Below, piece after piece: positions 1 to 7,793 of a stretch of DNA of 64,000 nucleotides (positions within the stretch are counted from its first letter, which is position 1; each line of letters begins with the position of its first letter). The notes below the pieces were generated by a model. The model had not been told where the DNA came from and did not search any database. It worked only from the letters and a program-made list of their open reading frames with translations. This stretch comes from Saccharothrix sp. ALI-22-I (GTDB taxonomy: Bacteria; Actinomycetota; Actinomycetes; Mycobacteriales; Pseudonocardiaceae), in NCBI RefSeq assembly GCF_001984175.1, contig NZ_MTQP01000050.1, forward strand, positions 88,342-152,341, read 5' to 3'. A program made the translations under genes and the position numbers.

Positions 1-244
1 CACGGAGGACGCCCCGGCAGCCGTGGTCGGCCAGCGGTTTCCAGGTGAGGAGCAGCCGGTCGTAGTCGGCGGCCAGGCTCACCTGGTACGGCTCCTCGTG
101 CTGGCGCAGGATCAGCACGTCGTCCGCGCGGCCGACGACCTGGTACGGGGCGGGCAGCCACGCGGCGAGGCGGGCCGGGTCGGCGGCGGCGTTGAAGACG
201 AGGTCGGGTAGGGCCGGTACATCTCGTCGGGCGTGGATGGTCAC
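1..244 (-). CDS. SRPBCC-fold protein, N-terminal part
   Basis: Reads leftwards off the window edge, so only the first 81 codons are visible. The GTG start is at 242-244. The protein begins VTIHARRDVPALPDLVFNAA, then a DPARLAAWLP segment. This is the usual opening of polyketide cyclase/AHSA1-type SRPBCC proteins (first beta strand, helix, then the D-P-x-x-L-x-x-W-L-P turn). These small hydrophobic-pocket proteins bind lipids or aromatic ligands; no ligand can be inferred. Confidence is limited by the missing C-terminus. Confidence 0.6.
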   Translation of the reverse strand, partial: MTIHARRDVPALPDLVFNAAADPARLAAWLPAPYQVVGRADDVLILRQHEEPYQVSLAADYDRLLLTWKPLADHGCRGVLR

Positions 245-295
245 GGTGGCCTGGTTACCCCGTTCGAGCAAGCGCACACCGGGTAATCAGCGGCC

Positions 296-454
296 ATGAC
301 CGCACCAGAGGAACCCGCGGACGAACCGGTGGACCCGGACGAGGTCGCCGAGGAAGCGCCCATCGACCCGACGCCGCAGGAAGTGGACGAGTACCGCCGG
401 TTGATCGGCGACGAGCAGCCGGAGCCCGAGAGTCGGGAGCCCGAAAGCCCGTAG
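296..454 (+). CDS. Small acidic hypothetical protein (52 aa)
   Basis: ATG at 296, stop TAG at 452-454. The product is very rich in Glu, Asp and Pro and has one short central helix-like segment (QEVDEYRRLIGDE). It is divergent from the SRPBCC gene, 51 bp away. Such short acidic disordered proteins are common and unstudied in actinomycetes. No function can be assigned. The downstream sequence repeats an 18-bp phrase (cccgtagacggaaagc) around 448-482, directly after the stop. Confidence 0.45.
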   Translation: MTAPEEPADEPVDPDEVAEEAPIDPTPQEVDEYRRLIGDEQPEPESREPESP

Positions 455-531
455 ACGGAAAGCAAAGCCCGTAGACGGAAAGCCCGGAGGCCGGGAATCC
501 GGAGGGTTGAGCTCGCTCGCCAGGTGCTCGC

Positions 532-1338
532 TCACCAGCCGGAGTCGGCCGAGCCGGGTTCGGTCATGCCGCGCATCGCCCGCGCCTTCAGCGGATCGGG
601 CAGGACCCGGCCGGCCATGGCCTGCGCCTTGTTGCGCAGCGACCCGGCCACCACGTGGTCGTCGCCGGCCATCAGCGCGTTGAACCCGGCCCGCGCGACC
701 TCGGACGGGTCGTCCTTCGGTCCGGTGGCGATCTTCGTGTCGGTCATGCCCGCACGGCGGAAGAAGTCGGTGTCCGTCGGGCCCGGCATCAACGCCGTCA
801 CGGTCACCCCGCTGTGCCGCAACTCCTCCCGCAACGCCTGTGAGAACGACGCCAGGAACGCCTTCGACGCCGCGTACACCGAGTGGAACGGTCCGGGCGC
901 CGTGGCGGCCACCGACGAGGTGAACAGCACCCGTCCGGCGCCGCGTTCCACCATCGCCGGCACCAGCCGCTTCGCCAGGTGCACCGCCGACGAGATGTTC
1001 AAGTCCACCACCCGCAAGTGCGCTCGCAGGTCGCTGTCGTCGACGAAATCACCGCCGACCCCGACACCGGCGTTGACCGCCAGCGCGTCCACCGGGCGCC
1101 CGACGCCCTCGACCACCGCGACGAGGTCTTCGTTGCCCTCGAACGTGGCCAGGTCCGCCCGCACCGGGTCCACCCGCGCCCCGCCCGCGCCCAACTCCCG
1201 CGCGACGTCCTCCACCGCGTCGTTCTCCGCCGCCACGACCAGGTCGAACCCGTGCTCGACGAACACCTTCGCCAGCTCCAGGCCGATCCCGCTCGACGCG
1301 CCGGTCACCACTGCCAACGGCCGTTCCGAAGCACTCAT
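532..1338 (-). CDS. SDR family NAD(P)-dependent oxidoreductase
   Basis: 268 aa classical short-chain dehydrogenase. The start is ATG 1336-1338 (MSASERPLAVVTGASSGIG). Seen: cofactor motif TGASSGIG at residues 12-19, the NAG motif (LAVNAGVG), the catalytic Ser in TSSVAAT and the Y-x-x-x-K pair in SVYAASKAF. The open frame extends upstream of 1338, but that part is antisense to the next gene. Substrate unknown; the family reduces ketones or oxidises alcohols. It is divergent from the Ppx/GppA-like gene, about 100 bp apart. Confidence 0.9.
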   Translation of the reverse strand: MSASERPLAVVTGASSGIGLELAKVFVEHGFDLVVAAENDAVEDVARELGAGGARVDPVRADLATFEGNEDLVAVVEGVGRPVDALAVNAGVGVGGDFVDDSDLRAHLRVVDLNISSAVHLAKRLVPAMVERGAGRVLFTSSVAATAPGPFHSVYAASKAFLASFSQALREELRHSGVTVTALMPGPTDTDFFRRAGMTDTKIATGPKDDPSEVARAGFNALMAGDDHVVAGSLRNKAQAMAGRVLPDPLKARAMRGMTEPGSADSGW

Positions 1339-1441
1339 GCGGGGTGAACTACCCGGAGTCACATCACCCAATCCGGTTTCACCCGATGTGTCTGTGGGCA
1401 CTCTCCCCGGTACCTCTCGTACAAGCGGATGGCGGTGGCGT

Positions 1442-2398
1442 ATGTCCGGCAGACCAGGGCAGGTCGGAGTACTCGACGTCGGCTGCTTCAGCGCACACCT
1501 CGTCGTCGTGTCGGGCTCTCCACTGCACCCGGTCGTCTCGCACAAGACCCGGCTCCGCCTCGACCAGACCCTGGACCCGCACAACCGACTCCGCCCTGAA
1601 GGCGTGGAACAGATTGTGAACGCTGTCCGCACCGCGCGCCTGATCGCCGAACGGGCCGGTGTCGCGGACGTCGTCCCGTTCGCCACCTCCGTCATCCGCG
1701 ACGCCGGCAACGCCGACCAGGTGATCGCCGAGGTCGCCCGCCGCACCGGCACCGAACTGCGCGTGCTGCCCGGCCGGGAGGAGGCCCGGCTCGCCTACCT
1801 GGCCGCGCGGTACTGGTTCGGCTGGCACGTCGGCCCGCTGTTGGTGCTCGACGTCGGCGGCGGCACGGTGGAGCTCGCGGCGGGTGACGACCTGGAACCG
1901 TCGCTGGCCCGGTCGCTGCCGTTCGGCGCACGCACGCTGACCCGACGGCTGTCCCTGGATCGGACGCTGGACCCGGACCGCCGGGGCCTGGCCCGCGAAC
2001 AGCAGGTCCTGGTGCACGATCGGGTGGTGGCGGCGCTGGAGGGGAGGTCCGTCGCCGACCACCGGGCCGTCGGCTGCTCGAAGGTGTTCCAGCAGTTAGC
2101 TCGGCTGGCCGGGGCAAGACCGCAGCACGACGGACCCTCCGTGCGGCGCGTCCTGCGGTTGGCCGACCTGCGAGCCTGGATACCCCGGCTGGACCGGCTG
2201 CCCGCGCCCAGACGAGCCGGGCTGCCCGGCATCTCCCGGCACCGGGCCGAGCAGTCGTTGGCGGGCGCCCTGGTCGCGGAGGCGCTGATGGCGGCCACCG
2301 GTCACGACGAGGTGGAGATATGTCCCTGGTCGACCAGGGAAGGGCTGCTGCTCACCCTGTCAGGGGCGGGCGTCGACGAGTACTACCGGGTGGCGTGA
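1442..2398 (+). CDS. Ppx/GppA phosphatase family protein
   Basis: 318 aa, started at ATG 1442. The open frame upstream is antisense to the SDR gene and is excluded. ASKHA-fold signatures are visible: an N-terminal nucleotide-loop strand (GVLDVGCFSAHLVVV), a second loop LVLDVGGGTVELAAG near residue 145, and the ATSVIRDAGN segment of exopolyphosphatases. Known members hydrolyse polyphosphate or pppGpp; which one is not decidable here. The stop is 10 bp before the STAS gene, suggesting cotranscription. The first loop is divergent (D-V-G-C-F-S rather than D-I-G-S-N-S). Confidence 0.85.
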   Translation: MSGRPGQVGVLDVGCFSAHLVVVSGSPLHPVVSHKTRLRLDQTLDPHNRLRPEGVEQIVNAVRTARLIAERAGVADVVPFATSVIRDAGNADQVIAEVARRTGTELRVLPGREEARLAYLAARYWFGWHVGPLLVLDVGGGTVELAAGDDLEPSLARSLPFGARTLTRRLSLDRTLDPDRRGLAREQQVLVHDRVVAALEGRSVADHRAVGCSKVFQQLARLAGARPQHDGPSVRRVLRLADLRAWIPRLDRLPAPRRAGLPGISRHRAEQSLAGALVAEALMAATGHDEVEICPWSTREGLLLTLSGAGVDEYYRVA

Positions 2399-2408
2399 AG
2401 GGAACGGA

Positions 2409-2996
2409 ATGCTGGCGCTGTCGGTCGAGGCCCACCGGACGGGGTGCGCGGTGGTGGTGGCGACCGGGGAGTTGGACTTGGCGGGCGCGCGTCGGGTGCT
2501 GGACCGGATGGACCGGTTGGTGACCGAGGGACGCGACCGGATCGTCTTGGACATGTCGGGGGTGGCGTTCTGCGGCGCCCAGGCGATGAGCGCGCTCGTC
2601 CGCACCAGGGCACGGGCGCAGCGCTCCGGCGGTTGGCTCCGACTGGCCGCCGTGCCGCCGCACGTGCGCCGCGTGTTCGAGCGCACCGACCTGGACCGGC
2701 TGTTCCCGCGCTACCCGGACGTGGCATCGGCGGCGACCGGCCGCGTCGTGCCGAACGGCGGTGACCGGGCCTTGTCGAGCCGTGATGGGCGGGCCGTGTC
2801 GGCTGGTGGCGACCGGGCTGTGTCGCGCGGCGGTGAGCGGGCCGTGCCGGGCGATGACGGGCGGGCTGTGTCTGGTGGTGATGGGCGGGCCGTGCCGGGC
2901 GATGACGGGCGGGCCCTGTCTGGTGGTGATGGGCGGGTCGTTTCGAGCGGTGAGCAGGGGGTAGTCGAGCGGAAACCACCGTCTCAGGCGAGGTGA
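2409..2996 (+). CDS. STAS-domain protein (anti-sigma-factor-antagonist-like) with repetitive C-terminal tail
   Basis: 195 aa. Residues 1-105 form a STAS domain (VVVATGELDLAGARRVLDR, then IVLDMSGVAFCGAQAMSALV). STAS proteins bind anti-sigma kinases and are switched by phosphorylation of a Ser in the D-S-S-G loop. Here that loop reads C-G-A-Q-A, so the acceptor Ser is absent and classical phosphoswitching is unlikely. Residues 116-180 are eight 8-residue repeats (consensus x-G-G-D-R-A-V-S/P), followed by a basic end. Ten bp after the Ppx/GppA gene. Confidence 0.85.
   Translation: MLALSVEAHRTGCAVVVATGELDLAGARRVLDRMDRLVTEGRDRIVLDMSGVAFCGAQAMSALVRTRARAQRSGGWLRLAAVPPHVRRVFERTDLDRLFPRYPDVASAATGRVVPNGGDRALSSRDGRAVSAGGDRAVSRGGERAVPGDDGRAVSGGDGRAVPGDDGRALSGGDGRVVSSGEQGVVERKPPSQAR
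2754..2948 (+). repeat. 24-bp tandem repeat array inside the STAS gene (about 8 units)
   Basis: Eight head-to-tail 24-bp units, each ending in a form of GGGCGGGCCGTG and encoding x-[GD]-[GD]-[DEG]-R-A-V-[SP]. Unit length is a multiple of three, so copy number can change without breaking the frame. All the frames crossing the array that I checked are open because of the repetitive GC-rich composition. Later copies (2860-2948) are nearly identical, which suggests recent expansion. Confidence 0.8.
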
Positions 2997-3104
2997 TCCG
3001 CATGAGTACGACCACGCGCCTGCCGCATCCGGTGCGCGCTGGCTGCACCTGGGTCTCGGACTCGGCATGGTCGCGCTGGGACTGGCGCTCAAGGGGAAAC
3101 CCGA

Positions 3105-3743
3105 ATGCCCGCAGTGCCTGACGTCGTCGAACCGGCGTTCCGGGTGCTGGCCGGCGCCCGGGACGCCAGGGCGTTGCACCCGCGTGGCCGGTGGTTCGAG
3201 GGCACGGTGAGCGTGACGTTCGACCCGGCGTTGCCGCTGCCGACGGGCGTCACCGACGTGGTCGGTCGGCTGTCCAAGGGCGCGGGCACGCCCGGCGGGC
3301 TGCCCGACGTGCTCGGGTTGGCGTTCCGGCTGCCGGGTCCCTGGGACGTGCTGCTGTCCACGTCGTTCGCCCGCGTACTGCCCCTGCCCGCACGGACGTG
3401 GTCGAGCGGTCGTTACGGCAGCATCAGCCCGTTCCGCTGGCGTGGTCGCCTGGTGTGGCTGGCCGCCGTCCCCGACCCGAACCGGGCCGGCTCGGCGTCG
3501 TTGGGCGATCTGCCGGACGAGTTGGGGTTCACCCTGGAGGTCGGCGGACCGTGGCGGCCGGTCGGCAGGCTCGTCGCCCGACCGCTGGACGTCGACCGCG
3601 ACCTGCCCGCGCTCGACCCGGTGCGGAACCGGCCACCGGGCCTCGGCCTGGCTCCCGCCGTGCTCACCAGGGCGCGGGAGCGGGCCTATCGGGGCAGCCG
3701 GCGTGGACGTTCGCCCGATCCAGTGACAGCACCCGACGCATGA
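3105..3743 (+). CDS. Hypothetical protein with resemblance to a minimal catalase fold
   Basis: 212 aa, ATG 3105. The pattern ALHPRGRWFEGTVSVTF, then the segment DVLGLAFRLPGPWDVLLSTS, resembles the catalase core order (His-Ala-x-Gly near the N-terminus, then D-x-R-G-F-A-x-K-F and G-x-x-D). The His of A-L-H-P-R-G aligns with the catalytic His region, but the full haem-binding set is not visible. The similarity is my inference from motif order; a generic hypothetical protein is the safe label. Between 2997 and 3104 there is only a weak small reading frame. Confidence 0.6.
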   Translation: MPAVPDVVEPAFRVLAGARDARALHPRGRWFEGTVSVTFDPALPLPTGVTDVVGRLSKGAGTPGGLPDVLGLAFRLPGPWDVLLSTSFARVLPLPARTWSSGRYGSISPFRWRGRLVWLAAVPDPNRAGSASLGDLPDELGFTLEVGGPWRPVGRLVARPLDVDRDLPALDPVRNRPPGLGLAPAVLTRARERAYRGSRRGRSPDPVTAPDA

Positions 3744-3822
3744 TCGATCAGGGGCACGGGTAGTCGGAGGCCAGGACGAGCCGATCAGGGTTCGTCGCGC
3801 CACCGCACCAGGAGTACGTCCC

Positions 3823-5397
3823 ATGCGATCTGATCGCTCGACCCGGCGACGGGTCGCGGCCGCCTGCCTGACGTCGGCAGCCCTGCTGCTGACCGGCTCC
3901 GGTCACCTCGGCTCCGCGACCGGTCGGCAGGCCGAGGGCGAGATCCTGGGCGCGAACCGACCGGGCGCGGTGGCGGACAGCTACATCGTCGCGCTGCGCG
4001 ATCACGGCCTGAGCGCGCATCAGACCGCCGCCCAGGCCGCCGACCTGACTCGCGGGTACGGCGGCCGGGTCAAGCTCACCTACACCGCGACGATCCGGGG
4101 CTTCTCGGCCGCGATGAGCGAGGAGCAGGCGCGCCGGCTCGCCGCCGACCCGGCGGTGGAGTACGTGGAGCAGGACGGCACCGCGTACGCCACCGACACC
4201 CAGAACAACCCGACCTGGGGCCTGGACCGGGTGGACCAGAAGAAGCCGCCGCTCGACTCCAAGTACACCTACACCACCACCGCGTCCAACGTCACCGCGT
4301 ACGTCCTGGACACCGGTATCCACAAGGCGCACGCCGATTTCGGCGGCCGAGCCGTCGACGGCCACGACTTCATCGACCAGGACACCGAGGCGCAGGACTG
4401 CAACGGGCACGGCACGCACGTCGCCGGCACCCTCGGCTCGGCCGCCTACGGCGTGGCCAAAGGCGTGAAGCTGGTCGGCGTCCGGGTGCTCGACTGCCAG
4501 GGCTCCGGCCAGTGGTCGCAGGTCATCGGCGGCTTGGACTGGGTGGCGCAGAACGCGGTCAAGCCCGCGGTGGCCAACATGAGCCTCGGTGGTCCGGCGC
4601 AGTCCTCTGTGGACGACGCGGTCAAGAAGGCCATCGCGGCCGGTGTGACTTTCGCCGTGGCCGCAGGCAACGAAAGCCGTGACGCGTGCGGCACCACGCC
4701 CGCCCGCACGCCCGAGGCGATCACGGTCAACGCGACCGACGACTCCGACAACCGGTCCTCGTTCTCCAACTACGGCAAGTGCACCGACATCTTCGCGCCG
4801 GGCTCGAACATCACCTCGACCTGGCACGACGGCGGCCACCGGGCCCTCAACGGCACCTCGATGGCCACGCCGCACGTGGCGGGCGCGGCGGCGCTGTACC
4901 TGGCGGCCAACCGCGCGGCCTCCCCGGCCGACGTGGCCAAGGCTTTGACCGACAACGCCACCGGCGGCGCGGTCGGGGACGGGGGTTCGGGTTCGCCGGA
5001 CAAGTTGCTGCACACGGGGTTCATCGGCGGCGGCGACCCGAACCCGCCGACCTGCAAGGGCGGTTCGACCACCGACGTGGAGATCCCGGACGCCGGCGAG
5101 GCCCTCACGTCCGCCATCGTGGTGTCCGGATGCGACGGTCGCGGCACGGCCGCCACCGCGGTGAAGGTGGACATCGTCCACCCGTACACCGCCGATCTGG
5201 CGGTGGACCTGGTGGGCCCGAGCGGCGCGGTGTTCGCGCTGCACAAGCCCGGTGGTGTCACTTCCCCCGACGGAATCCACCAGACGTTCACCGTGGACAC
5301 GTCGTCGGAGAACAAGAACGGCACGTGGACGTTGCGGGTCAAGGACGTCTACACGTACGACACCGGCAAGATCGACGGCTGGAGCATCACCTTCTGA
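3823..5397 (+). CDS. Secreted S8 subtilisin-like serine protease with I9 propeptide and C-terminal P-domain
   Basis: 524 aa. Residues 1-34 look like a signal peptide (RSTRRR, then a hydrophobic stretch). Residues about 50-122 are an inhibitor I9 propeptide (SYIVALRD to EYVEQDG). The peptidase core carries Asp163 (AYVLDTGI), His196 (NGHGTHVAGT), Asn283 (AAGNES) and Ser346 (NGTSMATPHVAG), the complete S8 triad and oxyanion Asn, proteinase K-like. Residues about 415-524 form a proprotein-convertase P-domain (VEIPDAG to KIDGWSITF), also present in the protein at 52361-54226. It acts outside the cell; substrate unknown. Confidence 0.95.
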   Translation: MRSDRSTRRRVAAACLTSAALLLTGSGHLGSATGRQAEGEILGANRPGAVADSYIVALRDHGLSAHQTAAQAADLTRGYGGRVKLTYTATIRGFSAAMSEEQARRLAADPAVEYVEQDGTAYATDTQNNPTWGLDRVDQKKPPLDSKYTYTTTASNVTAYVLDTGIHKAHADFGGRAVDGHDFIDQDTEAQDCNGHGTHVAGTLGSAAYGVAKGVKLVGVRVLDCQGSGQWSQVIGGLDWVAQNAVKPAVANMSLGGPAQSSVDDAVKKAIAAGVTFAVAAGNESRDACGTTPARTPEAITVNATDDSDNRSSFSNYGKCTDIFAPGSNITSTWHDGGHRALNGTSMATPHVAGAAALYLAANRAASPADVAKALTDNATGGAVGDGGSGSPDKLLHTGFIGGGDPNPPTCKGGSTTDVEIPDAGEALTSAIVVSGCDGRGTAATAVKVDIVHPYTADLAVDLVGPSGAVFALHKPGGVTSPDGIHQTFTVDTSSENKNGTWTLRVKDVYTYDTGKIDGWSITF

Positions 5398-5429
5398 GCC
5401 CGGTAGATCAGCGGCGGTGCTCGACTACG

Positions 5430-5825
5430 GCCGAGGGCCGTGCTGCCCTGAACCACGCGGTCGCGGGTGCGGCGGTGGAAGGCGAACAGCCCCACCGCCG
5501 CCACGGCGGCGAACCACACCACCTGGAGACCGAGGTGCCCTAGCGGGACGCGGTCCGAGTAGCCCGCCTCGGCCGACACCTGCATCGCGCCGTACGTGGG
5601 CAGGTAGGTCAGGCCGGCACTGTCGCCGGCCGGGTTGACCGGCGGGCGGGTTCTGCAGCACCGGGTCGATGAAGCTGGCCATGATGATCAGGAACATGCC
5701 CTCCAGCGGACCGCGCAGCACCGCGCCGAGGAGCACGCCGATCGACCCCGTAGGCCAGGGCGGCGGTGAACAGGCCGAGCGCGAGCAGGCCGGGTTGCTC
5801 GGGCCGCCGGCCCTGTGGTGTTCAT
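5430..5825 (-). pseudogene. Remnant of an ABC-2-type transporter permease
   Basis: Leftward reading in at least two frames. One frame gives IGVLLGAVLRGPLEGMFLII and IMASFIDPVLQNP. After a shift near 5640 another frame gives LTYLPTYGAMQVSAEAG, then LGHLGLQVVWFAAVAAVGLF and a basic tail. Together these are the last transmembrane segments of an ABC-2 permease. The N-terminal half and the partner ATPase are absent. The frame change shows it is no longer functional. Family assignment is by overall character, not a signature. Confidence 0.5.
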
Positions 5826-5924
5826 GCGCGTCACGATGGACCGGCGGCGATGTCCGTGGTACCCGCGCGGCAGCTACCGGACACGGCGGTCGGCGGCTGG
5901 ACGCGCTGCGGCACCGTGGGGACA

Positions 5925-7787
5925 ATGAGCACCGCGATGGCGAATCCTCCTGGCAACCACCTCGTCCCCCTGGGCGTCGGCCCGGTGGCGACGGTGTACG
6001 CGGGCGGCGGGGCCGCGTACAAGGTGTTCCCGATTTCCCTGGACCGCCGCACCCGTACGGCGGTGGAACGCGAGATCGCCAGGTGGCGCCGCGTTCCCTT
6101 CACACCGGGCGTGCGCGGCGTGGAGGAGCTGGCCGACGGCGTGACTGCGGTCGTCTCGGAGCTGTGCCGGTACTCGCTGGCGACGAGAGTGCGCCACGAC
6201 GGACAGCTGCCGGTCGCCGAAGTGCTGGACCTGGGGCGGGTGCTGGCCGAAGCCCTGGGCGCGGCCCACGCCGCGGGACTGGTGCACGGCGGCGTGACCG
6301 CGACCAACGTCCTGTTCCGCGCTTCGGGTGAGCCCGTGCTGGCCGACGGCGGCCTGGCCGTGCGCCGCGCTTTCCCGTCCGACCCGCCGGTCGACTTCGC
6401 CGCACCCGAGACCGTGCGCGACGCCGTGCGTGATGCGCGCACCGACCTGTACGGGCTGGGCGCCGTGCTGTACCTGGCGCTCACGGGCCAGGTGCCCTAC
6501 CCGGGCCGGATGGGGGAGCGGGCGGAAGAGCACCTGCTGAGGCTCCTGGGCGCCCCGGTGCCGGAGGTCTCGCGACCGGACCTGCCCGCCGGCCTGGCCG
6601 ACCTGGTCCGCGGACTGCTGGCGCGGGAGCCCGACAGCCGTCCGGTTGACGTGGCGGCCCGGTTGGCGGCCATCGCCGGCTCGGGCTTCGACGACTTCGA
6701 CGACTTCGCCGACACCCCGTACCCCACTCCGCCCACCTACTTCCCGACCACATCGCCCCGAACGCACCCCGCACCCCCGATCCACCCACCACTCACCCAG
6801 CCACCGACGCCAACCGCGCCACCAACCGCACAGCCATTCACACCGCCGCCATTCACACCGCCGCCGTTCGTGCCGCCGCCGTTCGTGCCGCCGCTCAGCC
6901 AGCCTTCGCCAGGGCCGCAGCCAGGCGGTGTTCCACCTGTGTTCCTGCCGGTCGCGCCACCACCGGCTGATGCTCCGCCGGTGCAGCCGTTCGCGCCGCA
7001 GGGAAGCCAGGCCTCGGTAGCGCCGCCGGCCGGGGAACCAGTCGCACCTGTGCCGGTAGAGCCGTCGTTGGATCAGGCCGGGCTGGCTCAGCCGCTTGAG
7101 GTGCCGTCCGTGCCGCCGCTGGTGGAGCCGTCGTCGGATCAGGACTCGTCGGCTCAGGCGATTGAGGTGCCGTTCGCGCCGTCGCCGGTGGAGCCGTCGT
7201 GGGGTGGTGCTCCGTTCGTGTCACCGCCGGTTGTGCCACCGTCTGGACAGGTTCCGGTCGCGCCGCCGTACGCAGCGCCGATGCCGGCATCGCCGCAGGA
7301 GCCCGAGGGGTATTTCTCCGTCTCGCCCGCGCCGCCGGTGCGGATGCCGATCGCCGAGGTCAAGCCTTCGGACAAGGGGGATCGGCGGGGGCGTCTCGGG
7401 CTGGTCGTCGGCATTGTGGGCGCGTTGGGGTTGTTCGCCGCCGCGCCGATCCTCCTCCTCCGCGAAGATCCGCCGGCATCGGCGCCGGTCCCGCCGACCG
7501 TGAGTGCGCCGGGCGGTGAAGCGGCGGTTCAGATCGAGTTGGAGGTGGTCGGAGAGGGCGACAACCACGTTGAGCTCGCGTGGCGCGGCCCGGCCGACCT
7601 GGATTACGTGGTGGTTGTGGTTCCCGCGGGGCAACCTAATCGGAAGCTGCCGGAGTCGCGCGACAAGACGGCGCGGGTTCCGATCGAGCCCGGCCGGCCG
7701 TACTGCTTCGAAGTCTGGGGCACTGACGGGGACAAGAATTACCTCAGCCAGCCCGTATCCATCCGTGGAGCGGTCTGCAAGAGGTAG
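5925..7787 (+). CDS. Membrane pseudokinase: Ser/Thr kinase-like domain, Pro-rich linker, TM helix, FnIII-like outer domain
   Basis: 620 aa from ATG 5925 (an in-frame ATG at 5937 is possible). Residues 15-270 follow a Hanks-type kinase: ATP-Lys33 (AAYKVF), and the catalytic loop at HGGVTATNVL (121-130). That loop has Gly where the HRD Asp should be, and DFG is replaced by D-G-G (141-143), so phosphotransfer is unlikely. Residues about 275-480 are Pro-rich, followed by one membrane helix (LGLVVGIVGALGLFAAAPIL) and a C-terminal beta domain. It ends tail-to-tail with the TgpA gene. Probably a sensor or scaffold. Confidence 0.85.
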   Translation: MSTAMANPPGNHLVPLGVGPVATVYAGGGAAYKVFPISLDRRTRTAVEREIARWRRVPFTPGVRGVEELADGVTAVVSELCRYSLATRVRHDGQLPVAEVLDLGRVLAEALGAAHAAGLVHGGVTATNVLFRASGEPVLADGGLAVRRAFPSDPPVDFAAPETVRDAVRDARTDLYGLGAVLYLALTGQVPYPGRMGERAEEHLLRLLGAPVPEVSRPDLPAGLADLVRGLLAREPDSRPVDVAARLAAIAGSGFDDFDDFADTPYPTPPTYFPTTSPRTHPAPPIHPPLTQPPTPTAPPTAQPFTPPPFTPPPFVPPPFVPPLSQPSPGPQPGGVPPVFLPVAPPPADAPPVQPFAPQGSQASVAPPAGEPVAPVPVEPSLDQAGLAQPLEVPSVPPLVEPSSDQDSSAQAIEVPFAPSPVEPSWGGAPFVSPPVVPPSGQVPVAPPYAAPMPASPQEPEGYFSVSPAPPVRMPIAEVKPSDKGDRRGRLGLVVGIVGALGLFAAAPILLLREDPPASAPVPPTVSAPGGEAAVQIELEVVGEGDNHVELAWRGPADLDYVVVVVPAGQPNRKLPESRDKTARVPIEPGRPYCFEVWGTDGDKNYLSQPVSIRGAVCKR

Positions 7788-7793
7788 TGCCGG

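Noticed and set aside
524..1441. Rightward open frame joined to the Ppx/GppA gene
   Set aside because: It is antisense to a clear SDR gene and has the biased composition of a shadow frame; ATG 1442 starts the conserved part.
2754..2948. CRISPR-like appearance of the 24-bp repeats
   Set aside because: Units are contiguous with no spacers and lie in frame in a coding gene.
3002..3121. 39-codon frame from ATG 3002, and a nearby frame reading a hydrophobic stretch ending CPQC
   Set aside because: The first has no protein character; the second has no start codon after its in-frame stop. Possibly a small frameshifted membrane peptide, but not supportable.
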